64,000 nt of DNA from Mesaphorura yosii (GCA_009869945.1 WIXG01000354.1:1-64000), one strand, 5' to 3'; positions 24,393 through 37,742 are shown, counted from the stretch's first letter. The notes: a model not told the origin generated them from the letters alone. Made by a program: numbers and translations.

Positions 24393-25987
24393 CGAAACGG
24401 CGCATTGTTTTCAGCATTCAGTTTCAGTCTCTCAAGCCCCCAAACTTGTCTCCCTCGATTTCCGGTGGCCTTGGAGCAATCTGGCGCTCCGCTGGGTTTT
24501 CAGGCTGGGCGCCTGAAACCTTGCAAGGAGCTGAGAGCTGGTCACATGCTCGAGTATATTTATTTATTAAGCATTCTGCATGGGATTTTCCTGTACGAAA
24601 TAAAATCCTCGCTGCGCTAGCTGCTTTGTGCCTGGTCCAGTTTGGACTTGGACTCCGATTCTGCTCCAGACGGATTAAGTTTTCAGTCTTAAGTCGCCGT
24701 TTTCCACGAATTCGAGCTCGGCCTTTCTATTTTCGTCCTGCTCAACTCTAAGTCCTGGTCAACTCCTTGCATGTTGAGAATTACGACTGGAGAATTGATC
24801 ATATTGCAACAGGAATGTGCATAACCCAATTCGCGGGGTCACGTACGCATGTTATTAATAATCGGTGGTGGTGACTCAAGGCACGCTGTGCCGTGCAAGG
24901 GTACCATCGGCAGGTTACTTCTTGAGACCCAGGCCAAGCCCGGCAAGCCAAGTCTTTCATTTGATTTCGAATACTCGTCCAGTGCAGTTCATTCGCTTCA
25001 CAGTTCGTGCCTACTACGCTTCCAGTCGCAGTTTGAGCCTGGCGTGGCTCTCCTCTTACGATCAAATTTTCGATCTGCTTTGATTCGAAGACTGAAGACG
25101 ATTTCCAAGTAGTAGCAAGTGAGCCATTCAGCAAATTGTGCTGTAATTTGTGAAGTCTGCAGTCAATTTGGTCTACTTCTGGACGCGTTTGATTGGTAAG
25201 TTGCTTGGTTCTTGATTTTAAATAGAAGCCTTATGAGCTAATCAGATAATCAAAAGTGTTCTTGTTTTTTTCGTTCCAGACAACTTCATGAATTCTTGAA
25301 GGGCCCAGCCCGAAAATCGATTATGCTCAACTGTGGAGAGCGCTTCGCCGTCGCCGAGGCAAGCTTTTGATCATGTATCTCATCAAGAAATGTAAGTTAG
25401 CCTGAAGTCTTCTGATCTGGTCTGGTCAAGGGCTTGGACCGAAGCTGAAAGGCAAAAATTTAAGCACTTTGTTAATTTTATTGTCTTTGTGTGTTTCGCA
25501 GATGCTCTTTACGTACCATTTCATTGAGCTGAGTGCGATGTCGAGGCAAAGATGAATTCTCAGACGAAACGGAAGTCGAAGATGGGACGTGGCACGACGG
25601 TCGAGTAAATCAGAACTCAGCACGCCTCAGACTTAACGTTGTACTTTCTTCTGCGCTGGCAAATGTCCTACGAGGTTCTTCATTAGTTACATTAGGTTAG
25701 AGTTGTAGGTTAAGCTTCGCACGTAGCATGCGAAACAATAGGAAAAGGTCTGCAAAAATGGCATTACTTGCATAACAAATTATTGGGGCTGCTGCTACAA
25801 ATCATAGTACTAGACTAGAATCAAAGATAATGTTCGCTTGGCTTATCGGCAATCGTATTGTTGTCGGTATTAGATATCTATCTAGACTGTATTTGTTGTT
25901 GGGAATTCGTTCGGAGGTCAACATTAGGCGAGGGTATTGGGTTCGTCGGTGTGGCCGCGAAGGAGTTTTTTTTTACATCCTCCTCGA
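24393..25987. other. Intergenic, possible spliced non-coding transcript
   Basis: No domain-bearing frame. Between 25195 and 25502 there are several good splice signals in order: donor GTAAGT at 25195, acceptor TTCCAG at 25280, donor GTAAGT at 25391 and acceptor TTCGCAG at 25501. These would fit a small spliced non-coding RNA or a very short peptide gene. No conserved product can be recognised. Confidence 0.25.
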
Positions 25988-26596
25988 TCAGTGCTGATCC
26001 GCGACCGCCATCCTCGTTGTGGTTAATGGAGGATGGATTTCCTCGGCTCGATGTGTACTCCGGTGAGAGGGGCTGGTATCCTTCGGAGTCCAAGTCAGGT
26101 GCACAATTCCAGGCAGAAATTTCCCTGTGAGTGTCTGATTCGCTCGTGCTTCATAAATTCCAATTCTCCTCGATCTGCCAGAAGTCAAGGCCGATGACGC
26201 CTCAGAGTGATTGTATTCCTCCTCTTCAAAGAACTGATTCACTTGCTGCGCAAGTGGATCGCCGTGGATAATCTGGTCCACGATCATGATGCTATCGTCG
26301 TCGCTGTCTTCATTGATTTCCGTTTTCAACTCGTGGGCCCCGCCTCGTACAGATAATGTTGATGATAAATTTGATCTAAGATCTTCTTGAGCCTCGTCAT
26401 TGAGGAAGTCTCGTGCGTTTGGTTCTTCTCCTGATTCGGAGCTTCCTTCACTACTGGTCGGAGTCGGTGACGAGAAGCCCGGCGAAGTTGGCTCGTGTTC
26501 CATCTCGGAGCCGCTGGGCGCTGAGACAGAGAAGTTTGACTCGACGCCTACAAATTTCCAAGGCTGATTTGGCGCAATTGGAAGATAGTCTGACAT
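25988..26596 (-). CDS. Hypothetical acidic Ser/Glu-rich protein (202 aa)
   Basis: A single minus-strand frame from an ATG at 26596 encodes a protein rich in Ser, Glu and Asp with a PEST-like centre (PTSPGFSSPTPTSSEGSSES) and an acidic stretch ending QVNQFFEEEEYN. There is no signal peptide or membrane segment, so it is probably a disordered cytosolic or nuclear protein. Near 26127 the sequence CACTCACAG looks like an acceptor. Using a different frame after it would give an alternative C-terminus running to about 25878 (APDLDSEGYQPLSPEYTSS...), which looks equally protein-like. The true 3' structure is therefore open. I do not recognise a family. Confidence 0.45.
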   Translation of the reverse strand: MSDYLPIAPNQPWKFVGVESNFSVSAPSGSEMEHEPTSPGFSSPTPTSSEGSSESGEEPNARDFLNDEAQEDLRSNLSSTLSVRGGAHELKTEINEDSDDDSIMIVDQIIHGDPLAQQVNQFFEEEEYNHSEASSALTSGRSRRIGIYEARANQTLTGKFLPGIVHLTWTPKDTSPSHRSTHRAEEIHPPLTTTRMAVADQH

Positions 26597-29555
26597 GCTC
26601 AGTTTTGAAATGAAAACTTTTAACTTTATACGCTGGTTCTTTTCTTTGAACTGCCTTGGGACCTGAATTTTATGTCTATGCTAGTGGTTTTTAAAGGGAA
26701 CCAACGGTAATCGATATCAGGTTTGGTGAACTTGACTAAACTATTTTCAGTTTCAAGTCGCGCGTTCAAAAAGAAAGATCTTTTAAATTATAAAAAAGTG
26801 ACGCTTTCTTTTTTGACCTACACTTTCCCTCGTTACTTATTAATATAAGGGCTTACTTTTCCTCTTCGGGGTCGTATCAGTTTATGGCATCTGCGGTCAT
26901 GTTGTAAAACTTCCCTTGGTCCAAGCGAAGGAGGCGAACTACGGAGTGGCCGTTAAACTGGCCCAAGCGCCTGATTACACAGTAGTTGAATTAGAAGAGT
27001 GATAAGAGTGCTCGGTCAAAGAAGTGTTTCCAAATGAGAACTGAAAAAAATGAGTTATTTATTCAGTCTCTGATATTCATATTTATACAAAATATTCAAG
27101 GATCTTAGAAAGCAACGTAAAAATAGTAAGTAGTACTGTTGAGAGTAAGTTTTTCAGGTGCAGTGATGGAAGCAGAAGTGAGTAAAAGTTTATCCAGAGC
27201 GGTTCTTTTTATACCCAAGAGTCAAAGTATGGTCAGATTATGTAAGACCCTGAGTACACTTGATATCAAGAGCAAATAGCATGGAAGTTGAGAGTCTTCC
27301 TAAATTCTAAGAAATAATTGTTATCACATTCTAAACTTCTGAGCGAACATAATGAACACGCACACAGAATGAGATTATATTATAACAAGTACAACGACAG
27401 TAAAGTAAAGTGAAAACTGGAACAAGGATGTACTTGTTGTGAGTAAAGTTTTCAATCGAAGAGGTGGAAGCAGAATGTGAGATTTTTATTTTTAAAGATC
27501 CCTTTTATACAAATTGTCAGGAGTACACTGGCTAACTCAAGAGCCTGTGTATACAGAAGATAATCTAAGAGCCTGAGTACACAGATAGTATGATTTTTAA
27601 AAACAAGTAAACTCTGAACATTCCTTAGTTCTTAGAATGAGATTATATTATCACAGTACTAGAAATAAAAACAGGGCAGGTGAAACTGGACACAACACAA
27701 ATGTATTATTTTAATCACAAGTTGACCCAAGAGCCTGCGCCATAGATAATATGATTTTAAAAACAAATGACAAGGAAATTGAGAACATTCCTAAATTCTG
27801 AGAATGAGATTGTATAATTATTATCACAATGACAGTCGGTGGTCAGAATTAATTACTAATTAGCGTTTGGACCTGGTCCTGGATTGAGGCCAAGAAATTT
27901 TTATGCAAACATGAGTAAAGGTAATTAAATTAACTAGGTACTTGCTAGAGCAGCATGTTATTAATCACATTAACACATTTTAGGTAAATTGACATTAAAT
28001 TGTAATAACTGCACATTTGGTTAAGTGTATGTACAAATGCTTGACCGAGACCGAGTGAGATAATGAATGATAATGAATTTGACAGATTGACAGAGAATAA
28101 AAACGAATGAATATGATTCAGAATAAAACCCGCGTTCTGCGAATTTCGTCCACATCCTCGTGCCTTCTGCCATTATGTCATTTATTTCTCCGTTTCGAGC
28201 ATAAATTGCGATTACGAAATTCTGGAACGAATCTGACGAAATTGCCATAGTCGCACCGAATCAAAGTAAAAAATTCATAATTCAGTCCATTGCATTGCTA
28301 GCATTTATGTTTTCTCGTACTCGGACGTATTTGCGGCTCGGACGAGACAAGCAATCTTCTGTCAAAGGGAAGAGAATTCCCACGGCACTTGTTCGAGTTT
28401 AAGTTCGCGTTTGCTGGCCATTGTTTCCATTTGCCATTTGCATTGCCATTGCCACCGCCACTTCCGTTCTCGTGCTCGCATTTGCATGTGCATTCGCATG
28501 CTTCGGAGTCGAATCGGACTTGACCATCGCTTCTCTGCTGAGCTGCTTGGAGTGTGTGATCTGGGCCACACCATTATTGAATTAAATATGTCACACTGCC
28601 TTGTCCTGTCCTGCCATTCCACGCGCATGCGTGTTTGCTTGTAAATTGCAAATCATAAATAAAGACCGACACTTTACCGTTGACTCACACATTTCACAGC
28701 AATGCAACAGCCACAGCATCATTACACCGACGAGGTATTAATTTCATTCAGTTCAATCATCAGCATCAGGCTAGGCATTACATATTGCATTGTTCACACG
28801 ATTAACGACTACGATTTGCACGTTACGCGTTATGCGATACGCGTTTAAAGAGGCTATTAAAATGCGACTGACTACCGGCTGCAATTCAAATGAGCAAAGT
28901 GTAATTGATCGGTCATCCATTGTCATTGTTTTTGCTTCACTGTTCTTCACTTCCTCTACTCGAGTTCCCGTTAATGGCCGTCGTCGTGTCGTGACGGGAC
29001 GCAAAGCAAAGCATGGCATTTATTCGGATTGTATTGTCAACCTGCCCGATTGCTAAACGCACAATTAAATGCAAAATCAGCGTACAAAACGCAGCAACGC
29101 AGTGCCAAAGCAAAATTCAACTCAGAATTTCACCAAAAGCATGAAAAATCGTACAACACTCGAAAGCAGAAGGCTGAAAGCTGAAAGCTGAATTTATGAA
29201 ATACATTGTCGGATTCACTTCAACTGTGCTCCACGCAGTGTAAATGAAAATGCAAAAATGCACAACAATGGGGCATTATTATGATAAGTGTGAGAATGGG
29301 AAGAAGAAGTCGAGTCCGAATCTCTTTAGTAAAGACTCTTGCACACTTTTCTCGTATGATTGTTGAGGATTCTTTCAGCTTCAGCCTTCAGTCTTCAGTC
29401 GTAATCGTACTCAAGAAGTCTCAAGTTCATGTTCAGTTCAGTACAAAAGCGTGAATCTCAATTTTCCCTTGCGCTTGCGCCATGTGATCGTGATCAGTAA
29501 ATTCTTCGTTCGATCGGTGCGTGCCTTACTCGCATTCCCACTTTTATAGTGGAGC
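26597..29555. other. Gene-poor AT-rich intergenic region
   Basis: About 3 kb without a convincing gene. A 75-codon minus-strand frame at 28021-28248 lacks recognisable features. The region holds the degenerate tandem repeat at 27150-27840 and precedes the first exon of the glycosyltransferase gene. Confidence 0.4.
27150..27840. repeat. Degenerate tandem repeat, about three diverged units
   Basis: Similar blocks recur: GGAAGCAGAA(G)TGAG near 27170 and 27465; AAGAGCCTG(A/C/T)G near 27540, 27570 and 27730; and ATTC(T)CTAAATTCTGAGAATG-type stretches near 27295, 27620 and 27795, each followed by GATTATATTATCA-like sequence. Unit length is irregular, about 170-330 bp. It may be an old satellite or stacked copies of a non-autonomous element. 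Confidence 0.5.
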
Positions 29556-32500
29556 ATGGAGCTGGAACGCTCCTCGTCGATAATCAGTGACCCTGACCCC
29601 ATTCGCCTAGTTCTGGAGAGCACACAAGCTGCTGACGAGGCCGAGGCAGAAATTCAGACGTGCGTCGCAGAATTTGCAGAGGAATACTCGACCACCATCC
29701 TTGGCCTGGGTTCAGCTCGAAGCCGGGGCAAAGGCAAAGGCACCGCCAAAGGGAAGGTCAAATCCAAAGCCATCGGAGGGACAAGCACCATCAACTCCTC
29801 GCATTATGTCGATTTCTGCTCCGATCCAGCGACGGGTTTCCCGGAATTCCAATTCCACGTCACGCACCCGCTTCCGCAATCGCAATTGCGAAATGGGCAG
29901 AGCAAAGGCAAAACCGGAAATGGAATTGATAAGGTAAGAATTTGTTATCAATTACTGCCAAATTTTCATTCTGCGGCTTGAGGCAAAGATCGCTGCGCAC
30001 GGGATCAAAGCACCAAATCTCCGTGATGCATATCATTACAGCGGCCGTAATGGTCCATAATTACAGGCCTTGCCGCATTTTTGCAAATTCACTTGCATAA
30101 ATCGCGTTGCGTATTTTCCCAGGCGGTCTTCTTCAGCCAGGCAGCGGCAGCGGTTTGTTCGTATTTTGTGGTTTGCTTCCTATGCCTGTGCTTTTCCTTT
30201 GGGATTGCGTATCTGAATTTATGATCTTTCCGAGAGATGAACAACGTTACAAGCTGAAAACTGAAAAATGCGCGTATTCGTAGTCGAATTCCACTCCCAC
30301 GATGCACGACGATGGTGTTTTGATGATGCCATCATCCCTGTTATTATTTTGACACTTCGAAATTTACAAACGTGTAACCTGCCACAGGATTTGTAAAAAG
30401 CTCGTACGTACAAGACCACAAATAACACTTAATAATAGCTGTCAAATGTACAGATTTACAAATTATGATCCCAGCGTCTTATGTTTCAATTATGGCAACG
30501 ACGAGAGTAGAGATTCATGCAAAATAGTACGAAATAGCAGCACAGGAAATTGGTGAATTGAAGAATTTCGGAATTTTCTTTCATTGTTCGTTTAACGGCG
30601 ATTTCTGGCTTGCAAATCAAATTTATGGGTTTCTGTTATTCGAAATAAGTCGAAAGTCACGTTCGCGTTCGGCAGTCGTCAGTTTCTTTTCTTTATTTTC
30701 TTTTCTGCTATTCAGAGAGAATTTTATTGAGTCATTAACGCCAATGACGACTGACTGCCTGACGGTAAACCAAATTGAATCCGTACGTGATAGCGATATT
30801 GAACCCATAAAAAGCTACCTGCGGCTGCGGCTCCTGCGTGGAGGAATGCCGGCTCGGTCGGTGAATAACTGATAAGACCCAATTGCTTCTGACATTGGAC
30901 AGATAAGGACCGGTTTTGTTCTTGTTTTCTTCTTCAGCTCAGCTCAAATTTCGCAGCCTTGCATTGCCTTGCCTTGCTTTAGTATTGGATGGCTTAATTT
31001 AATTCTGTAATTGACGGAAATTGACGGCTCCTGCAGGCGCGGCGGCGGGGCTTGAAATTGACCGTGACCGGATCAAAGTCATAAATCTCAGCACGACAGT
31101 CAAAACAAAGATAATTAGCCACTCGACAGCCGTTTTAATTATTGGTCCGTTAACTCGTGGTCGTGGCTCTCAACTTGCTAACACTTTTCTTTCCTCGGTC
31201 TAATTACTAATTTCTCGTGTTTTCGTGTGAACGTGAAATCGGCCCACAGTACAGCGCTCTTCGGCTTAGGGTGTCGTGGCGTGACACCGCCCACGTCGTC
31301 ATAGACGGGCACGACGACGGAAATCTGACCGTTTTGACTTGAACTGGTCTTTCGGGTGATTAAAATGTTAAGGAAAATTCCTGCACGACGAATTCATTCG
31401 AAGAAGCTGCGAAAAAGCAGAGGCAAAGGTAATTTTGCACTTAAAGCAGTCAAGACATGCTTGTTAATAAATTACCGTCGAGTCGAGAGCTTAATTAAAA
31501 GTACGTGATCCAATAACACGCCAGAGCCCATAGCATGTGATGGCAGGATCGCGATAACAATAGCGAAGATGATAAGTATAACGAGAACGTAATTGTAATA
31601 AAATTGCAATTGAGAATTGCGAATTGCCGTGTCGTGCCGTGAAAATTAGATGAGCCAGACCGTCAAGTGCGAGTACACGAATTCCTGAATCTGATTGCTG
31701 ATTTTGATTCCATTTAGAGGCAGAGGCCGACATGCTGAACTCTTGTAACTCACACTCGCATTGCGTAAACTTGTTATTAACACATTCCACGGCTGTTTTC
31801 GTACCAGTCAAGTCAGTTTTTGTTTATACCTTCGCCATTCGCATCACAGAGCAAAGATTTGCAACTGTGATAAGATAATGCAATATGCAATTCAATTTTG
31901 CAATGCGAATGTGAACTTGGAAAGTCCATTTGCATTGCCGGGCTTGATTTAATGAGATTCCGTCGTCGTCCACGTCCATTCGTCCGAGAAGACAGGCACA
32001 ACGCAGATTATTAATTGAAAACCAGTTCAACAACTGGAAGAGCATTAATAATTCATATCTTATCTTGCCCGCTTCATTATCCGGTTGATGGATTGGCATT
32101 TAGTCAAATTCGAGTCGACAGGGGTCAAGATTCACGAAACTGCACGGCCGGAGTGAAGAACCGCACTACAGAAGGCAGAAGGGAGGACGAGAATTTAGAA
32201 TTAATGAGATGCAGATGCGAATGAGATGCGATGCGGGATGCGGATCTTTCGACGGAGACGGAAGATGATTTACCATTTACGACACTGCGCTGGCGCTGGC
32301 AAATGGCAAATAAATCGCTGCTGTCAACTTGACATGAAACGCATAAAAGTGCCAGCCATTGCAAGAAGATTAAGGGCGAGCTGGCATTTAGCGAATTGCG
32401 AACTTCTTCGGTCGTCTTCTGGTTTTTGCGGTGATAAATTGTGAATGACGAATGATAATCGCGAATTTGCCTCTGCCAGACTTGTTGAGATAAATTATGA

Positions 32501-35500
32501 TTATGATCGCTTGAAACCGCAGCAGCCAAAGTACCAATACTCGGTGCTCACTCGGATCAGGGTATCAGAACATCGTTATCAGACATAAAGATGAAAGCGC
32601 CGACTTATTTACGGTAAATTCTGCGTAGAGCAAATTCGCAGTGTGGCTCAAAAATTCGATTCTCAATCCCAACGTTAATAGGATTTCAGTTTTACAGGCC
32701 AGGCACAAGCCAGTAGCGATTTAGTGAGAGGAATTTGCGATTTGGGATTTATTTTGCAGTGCAGGTGACAGTGAAAAGTGGGTAATCTGTAATTCAAATC
32801 TTCAAATTAGCCAAACCACCCCGCTATTTTAAGCCTGCTTGAGCCACAGCCAGCGCACAGAATTTCTCAGAATTGAGAAAAAAACGCTCAGAAAGGCGTG
32901 GACGCTAGTAAATAGCAATGCAAAAGACACAAGAAATGATGCGACGGATCTCAGGCTGAGATAATTAAGATGAGATTCAGAAGAGAAGCGAGAGCGAGAC
33001 GCGAAGAGGCGAAATGAGAATGAAATCCAGTTTCAATTGAAGACAAGACAAAACAGCGGCACAGCGCATTGAGGCCCTGCTCATTGTGGCCATAATTGCA
33101 GCTTGTTTCATGCAATTTTATGAATACGAAATACGCGTCTTTGAATTGAAGAACTTGTTATTGACAGTAATTGAGTAACGACTGGGATGCTGATGGTGGT
33201 GCTAAAAATAGACTCTTGAAGCCTTAGCCGGAAAGATCACACGCTTTCAGCTTCCTGAACCCATTTACAAATTTACATGAATAATTAGCAGCCAGTCGAC
33301 TCGAACTTTGTCTGTCGACTTGGGGGCTTGGGTGCTTAGTGCTTAGTTTTTAGTGCTTGTCTTCTTGTTTTGCTATGCTAATGCTAAATGCTGTCCTGTG
33401 ACGTGAGATTTAATTAATTGGTTACGGTCACAAGCGTCTTGCAGGATTTCCGAATCCTCTCCACTCTATCATCATCTGCCTTGGATTTTTTCACGTGCGT
33501 GTGGACGAATGAACGTTACGTGCTTCAGGTAGCTAAGCTTGGCGATTTTATGGCTTGTTAAGACCCTCGTCTTCGTATTCGTAGCTTCCCTCCCAAATTG
33601 CAATTAATTACGGCACGGAAATTAAATTTTTATCACGTACGCACATTTATTACATGAGTTCCCACGTTTAATCGCTGTTCTCCGCTGTTTAAACCTTGTA
33701 ATTCATAGTCCGTATGTTTTTCACTGCTGTAAAATCGTAGTTGTGACCTGCAATTAGTTGAAACGATACACGATACACGTCGATACTGAAGGTAGCAAGC
33801 AGCCATAGCCAGTTCGTTCGAAATCAGCCTAACCAACAACCAAGCAAACGAGAGACGAATGCGCATATTAGTGATTAGTGACTGAATTTAATTGTTAGCT
33901 GGAAATTCACAATTCAAATCAGAGCCGAATCAGAATCAGGAAGAAGAGCCAAGAAAGACCAGCCGAAATCCACAACAATTGACTTAAGTACGAGCCAAAG
34001 TGCCAAAATAGAATCTAAAACCGCCGACAACAATGAAGTCCAGTTTCAACAGAGCCACCTGAAAAGGCAATGAATTCGACTTGAAAGGCCAAATCACACT
34101 CACAGTCAGTCTACAATCAGCATCAGCTGACTGCTTAAAGGCTGCTAACAAGATTCTGAATGCTGAACGCTGAAAGTAAAAATTCAAATTCTTCGTATTG
34201 TCATCATTAAGAAGAGAAGAGAAGAAGAGCAGCTCAGCTGAGGATTTGATTTGATCTGTGTACGGTACTCAATTCGGTATTCGTATTCGGCACTCCGACT
34301 GAGGCTGAGTTAACTTGAGTAGTGCGTAGGCTTAGACTTCTTTTGTGGCCGCAACAATTACGCGATGACGAGACAGAAATTCTTGTAATTCATTGCTTGG
34401 CACAACAATTGAGATGTTTTCGCTGTTGAGTGACTGATAAGAGGAAGGCAGTGCCGTTTGGGCCCGCTGGCTTGGCTGGTCGTTGTCTCGTACTTGTCTT
34501 GATCAGATTATTAAGTGTGAGTAATTATTTGGCTACGACTTGGTCATGGTTGACAGCTGATATTTGCGAGTTGACAGACTGAACTTCTTCTTTGATTACG
34601 ACTTACCGAAAAATACGAGTCGGAGTGAGTTGACAATCGGCTAATTAATGACCGTCGTATTTGGCGCTGGTAAATTAATCACTCACGCTTCACGCTTGCT
34701 TTTTCTCGTGTCTGTGTTCAGTGCTTTGCCTTGCCTTAGCTTTATGCATTAAATCACGACGAATTGAAGCCCCGTCCAAGTCCGAGCTCGTTAGAGATTA
34801 ATTGATCCAAACCTGTCATCCGTAAGTACTTAATCGTGTTCTTTTGCACTTGTTTTACAGATGCTGAGTCCGTGGACGTACGACCACGAATACAGCCAAG
34901 CCCCTGCCACTGCCACGACTCCTTCGACGGTCATCGTGCAGGCGCCAGGAAATCAAAGTAGCCACAGCCACCATGGTCATAGCCACCCTCGTCAAAGTTC
35001 TCGTCCACGCCCGCCGGCCTCGCAAAGGACCACCATGCTTGCAGCCTCAGCACCCGCGCCTGTGCCCGTGCCCTCTGAAGCAGGGTCCGGATCCGTCGTC
35101 GCCTGCCTTCAAGGACCCTCCTGCCCTCACTGCACATTGCCCATGCCCGTCCCACGAACTCCTGCAGCTCCTCCGCCACCGGCTCCCGCACACATACTTG
35201 CCGCAGGTGCCAATGCCTTCTCTTCAACATCCTTCAGCCTAAAACCCTGGCAGTGGCCGCGTCGTTCGAAGCCCGCCAAGTCACGGCCGCAGTCACATTC
35301 ACAGTCACAGCGAGACCGCGACCGTGGCGTTTCCTCAGCCTTGGGCACAGGCACGGGCGCGGGGAGCCGTCTCTTCTTCACATCCCCGTACACGTACTTT
35401 GGGTTTGGGCGCGGCCGCCCTTCGAGGCTTCTGGCTGCGTCGAAGGCGTCCTCCTCTTCGGACTGTGCATCGGCGTCGGCGTCCTCATCGTGCTCGGCGC

Positions 35501-37646
35501 ACTCGGCTGCGTCTGCATCAGTATCCCAGTCTTCGAATTCTTCGGGCTCAGGCTCTGCGCCCGTGTCGGCCCCCCGTTCACTGCCCTCGTGCCAAGTGCA
35601 TGTGCCGTCGCCAATTAGAATACGACCCACGACCACGCCGATGGTGACGTCTCCTTTCTATTACCTGCATAAATACGGCGGCACCGCAGGAGCGTCAGCA
35701 GAAGACCAAGACAATGGCAAGGATTTGTCTTCATGGTCGTCATCCTGCTGTTGCTGTAAGAAGATCAAGTACAAATCTCGGAAGAATTCCGCGACAGCGT
35801 GGCCATGGTGGAGAAACAGTTACGGTCACGCCAGCAGCAGTGGAAAGCGACACGCACAGGCGCTGCGTACATTTCAGGTGAGTAAACATGAAATGCGTGA
35901 AAAAATCGCGTTGATTTAATCTTCTCTTGTGCTGTGGCTCATAATCTTGATTCTGAGTGCTGATAAGATTAAAATTCTGTCGTCTGTCACCTCGCATTGC
36001 ATTTAGAAGTCTTCAAGTTAACTTTTACAGTTATTTCTCGGTCACTAGTCCAAGTTCACACAAATGAATGCTGTACCAGCCGTAAATTGAATTTGACAAT
36101 CTGATCTTTGCCTTTACAGTTAATCTGCATGATGCTCTGCGTGCTGGGGATCGCCACTCTTCTAGTCATTTCCATCCTATCTTCAATCGCACAGACGGGC
36201 GGCGACCGGACGATTCCTGCACTGCGTTCTGTCGACGCCGACGTCCCCGGCGTGAGCCTGATCGACGACGTGCTCATGAGCAACGACGCCGGAGACATCG
36301 AGCCAGAAGATTCACTGCTGCTGCCCCCGTCGCTTTCTGCTTCCGCCTCGATTCGAGACCAGCTGAAAGTCTGGCTGTTTAAAAATCCCGCTGCGAGCGA
36401 AATCGAAATCGAAGAGGAACCGCGAGAGCCTGAAGCTGCCATGAGGATGAAAAATCGCCTTCTGAACGTGACAAACTTCAAATTCCTACTAAACAATGAA
36501 GAAATGTGCCAAAACAGCGCCACCGCCCACACAAATGCCAGATCGATTTCGAGCCCCAGCGTTGGCGGCGGCAAGGTCTCAGGTTCCGAGAAGCAGCTGT
36601 ACTTCATGATTCTCGTCCACTCCGCCCCGAAACACTTTCAGCAGCGTCAGGCCATTCGTTCGACGTGGGGTTCAGTAAAGTCCGTGAAGAATCTGGGCGT
36701 CCGGCTGGTTTTCCTACTTGGGCAGCCGCCGAGCGAGTCGGCCAACTCGAGCACTATAAAATTCACACGGAACAACCCCTCCGACTTGCTTCAGCGGAGC
36801 ATCCTCGCCGAACACGCGTTGTACGGCGACATTGTGCAAGGCAATTTCCAGGACACGTATCACAATCTGATTTACAAGCACCTGATGGGCTACAAATGGG
36901 TGCTGCGCTACTGCGACGGCAGCGACGAGGACGGGCAAACACCGGTGCAGGCGCGGGGCACGGCGTTTGTCCTGAAAACGGACGATGACGTATTCATCGA
37001 CATTTTCCAGCTCATCGACTTCACGACGAGGCATTACGGCCTCCACCCGAGCAGCACAATCATCTGCAACGTCTACGAAGGCACTTTTCCAATCCGGATG
37101 TCAAAGAGGGCGACGACGACGGTAAACGCCAACACCAGTGCAGGGGCAGACTGGGAACCGCTGAGCAAGTGGGCCGTGACGAGCGAAGAGTATCCTCTCG
37201 CCGTTTATCCAAAATACTGCGGCGGGTTGGCTTACCTCATCACACCAGACGTCATTGGGAGGCTCGTCCAAGTACATGACCGCGTCATGGCGGAGCTGGA
37301 GGCCAGCAACCGGACGCTCCGGTTCTGGATCGACGACGTGTACGTCACAGGCGTGCTGAGGGAGCTCGCTCGGCGCGACCCGTACTACATGAACCTGCGT
37401 TACGCGTACGATGCGAAGCTTTACCAACCTTGGATGCTAAACGACGCAGAAATACCGCCGTCGAGGCCGAAACCGGAGGAGGAGCAGGACCAGGAACTTG
37501 ATTTGGACAATTTGGAGGAGCGTGGGCACGGAAATCAGAATACACTGCACAAAATCCCGTACATGATTGTCCATTTGGAGCAGACGGCGACGCTCAGCGA
37601 AGAAATGAACCGCTTGTGGAGAAAAACTATGCGAGTATGGCATTAG
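29556..37646 (+). CDS. Beta-1,3-glycosyltransferase, GT31 family, with very long N-terminal tail (973 aa as modelled)
   Basis: Modelled exons 29556-29933, 34861-35877 and 36120-37646, all phase 0, with consensus splice sites. Exon 3 carries the recognisable part: one transmembrane anchor at its start (LICMMLCVLGIATLLVISIL, residues 466-485) and then GT31 motifs FMILVHSAPKHFQQRQAIRSTW, GNFQDTYHNL, the metal-binding FVLKTDDDVFID (Asp753-755), YPKYCGGLAYLI and DDVYVTGVL. It is a type II Golgi membrane enzyme that transfers galactose or N-acetylglucosamine in beta-1,3 linkage; the acceptor is not predictable. Exon 2 is a 339-codon Ser/His/Pro-rich tail, and the link to exon 1 across a 4.9 kb intron rests only on phase and splice consensus. 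A cytoplasmic tail of 465 residues is far longer than the 10-30 usual for the family, so translation may really start later. Confidence 0.75.
29934..34860. other. Large first intron of the GT31 gene, or intergenic space
   Basis: 4.9 kb of AT-rich sequence between GTAAGA at 29934 and TTTTACAG before 34861. No exon-like frame with a recognisable domain was seen on either strand. It is far larger than the other introns here (60-180 bp), so it may contain regulatory elements or an independent promoter. Confidence 0.4.
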
Positions 37647-37736
37647 CGCCTAATTCATGGTCACCTGATGCTGATTAGCAAATTAACCGTTTAAGAAAGT
37701 TAACTAACAAATTAATTACTACTCACGTTCATATGC

Positions 37737-37742
37737 AATAAA
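37737..37742 (+). terminator. Poly(A) signal of the GT31 gene
   Basis: AATAAA lies 91 bases after the stop codon at 37646. Confidence 0.65.

Noticed and set aside
28021-28248. 75-codon minus-strand frame in the gene desert
   Set aside because: No signal peptide, domain, splice signals or clear promoter.
35127-35636. Acidic minus-strand frame opposite the Ser/Pro-rich GT31 exon
   Set aside because: Its Asp/Glu/Ala composition is the complement of Ser/Pro/Arg codons; the plus-strand exon has splice sites and phase support.
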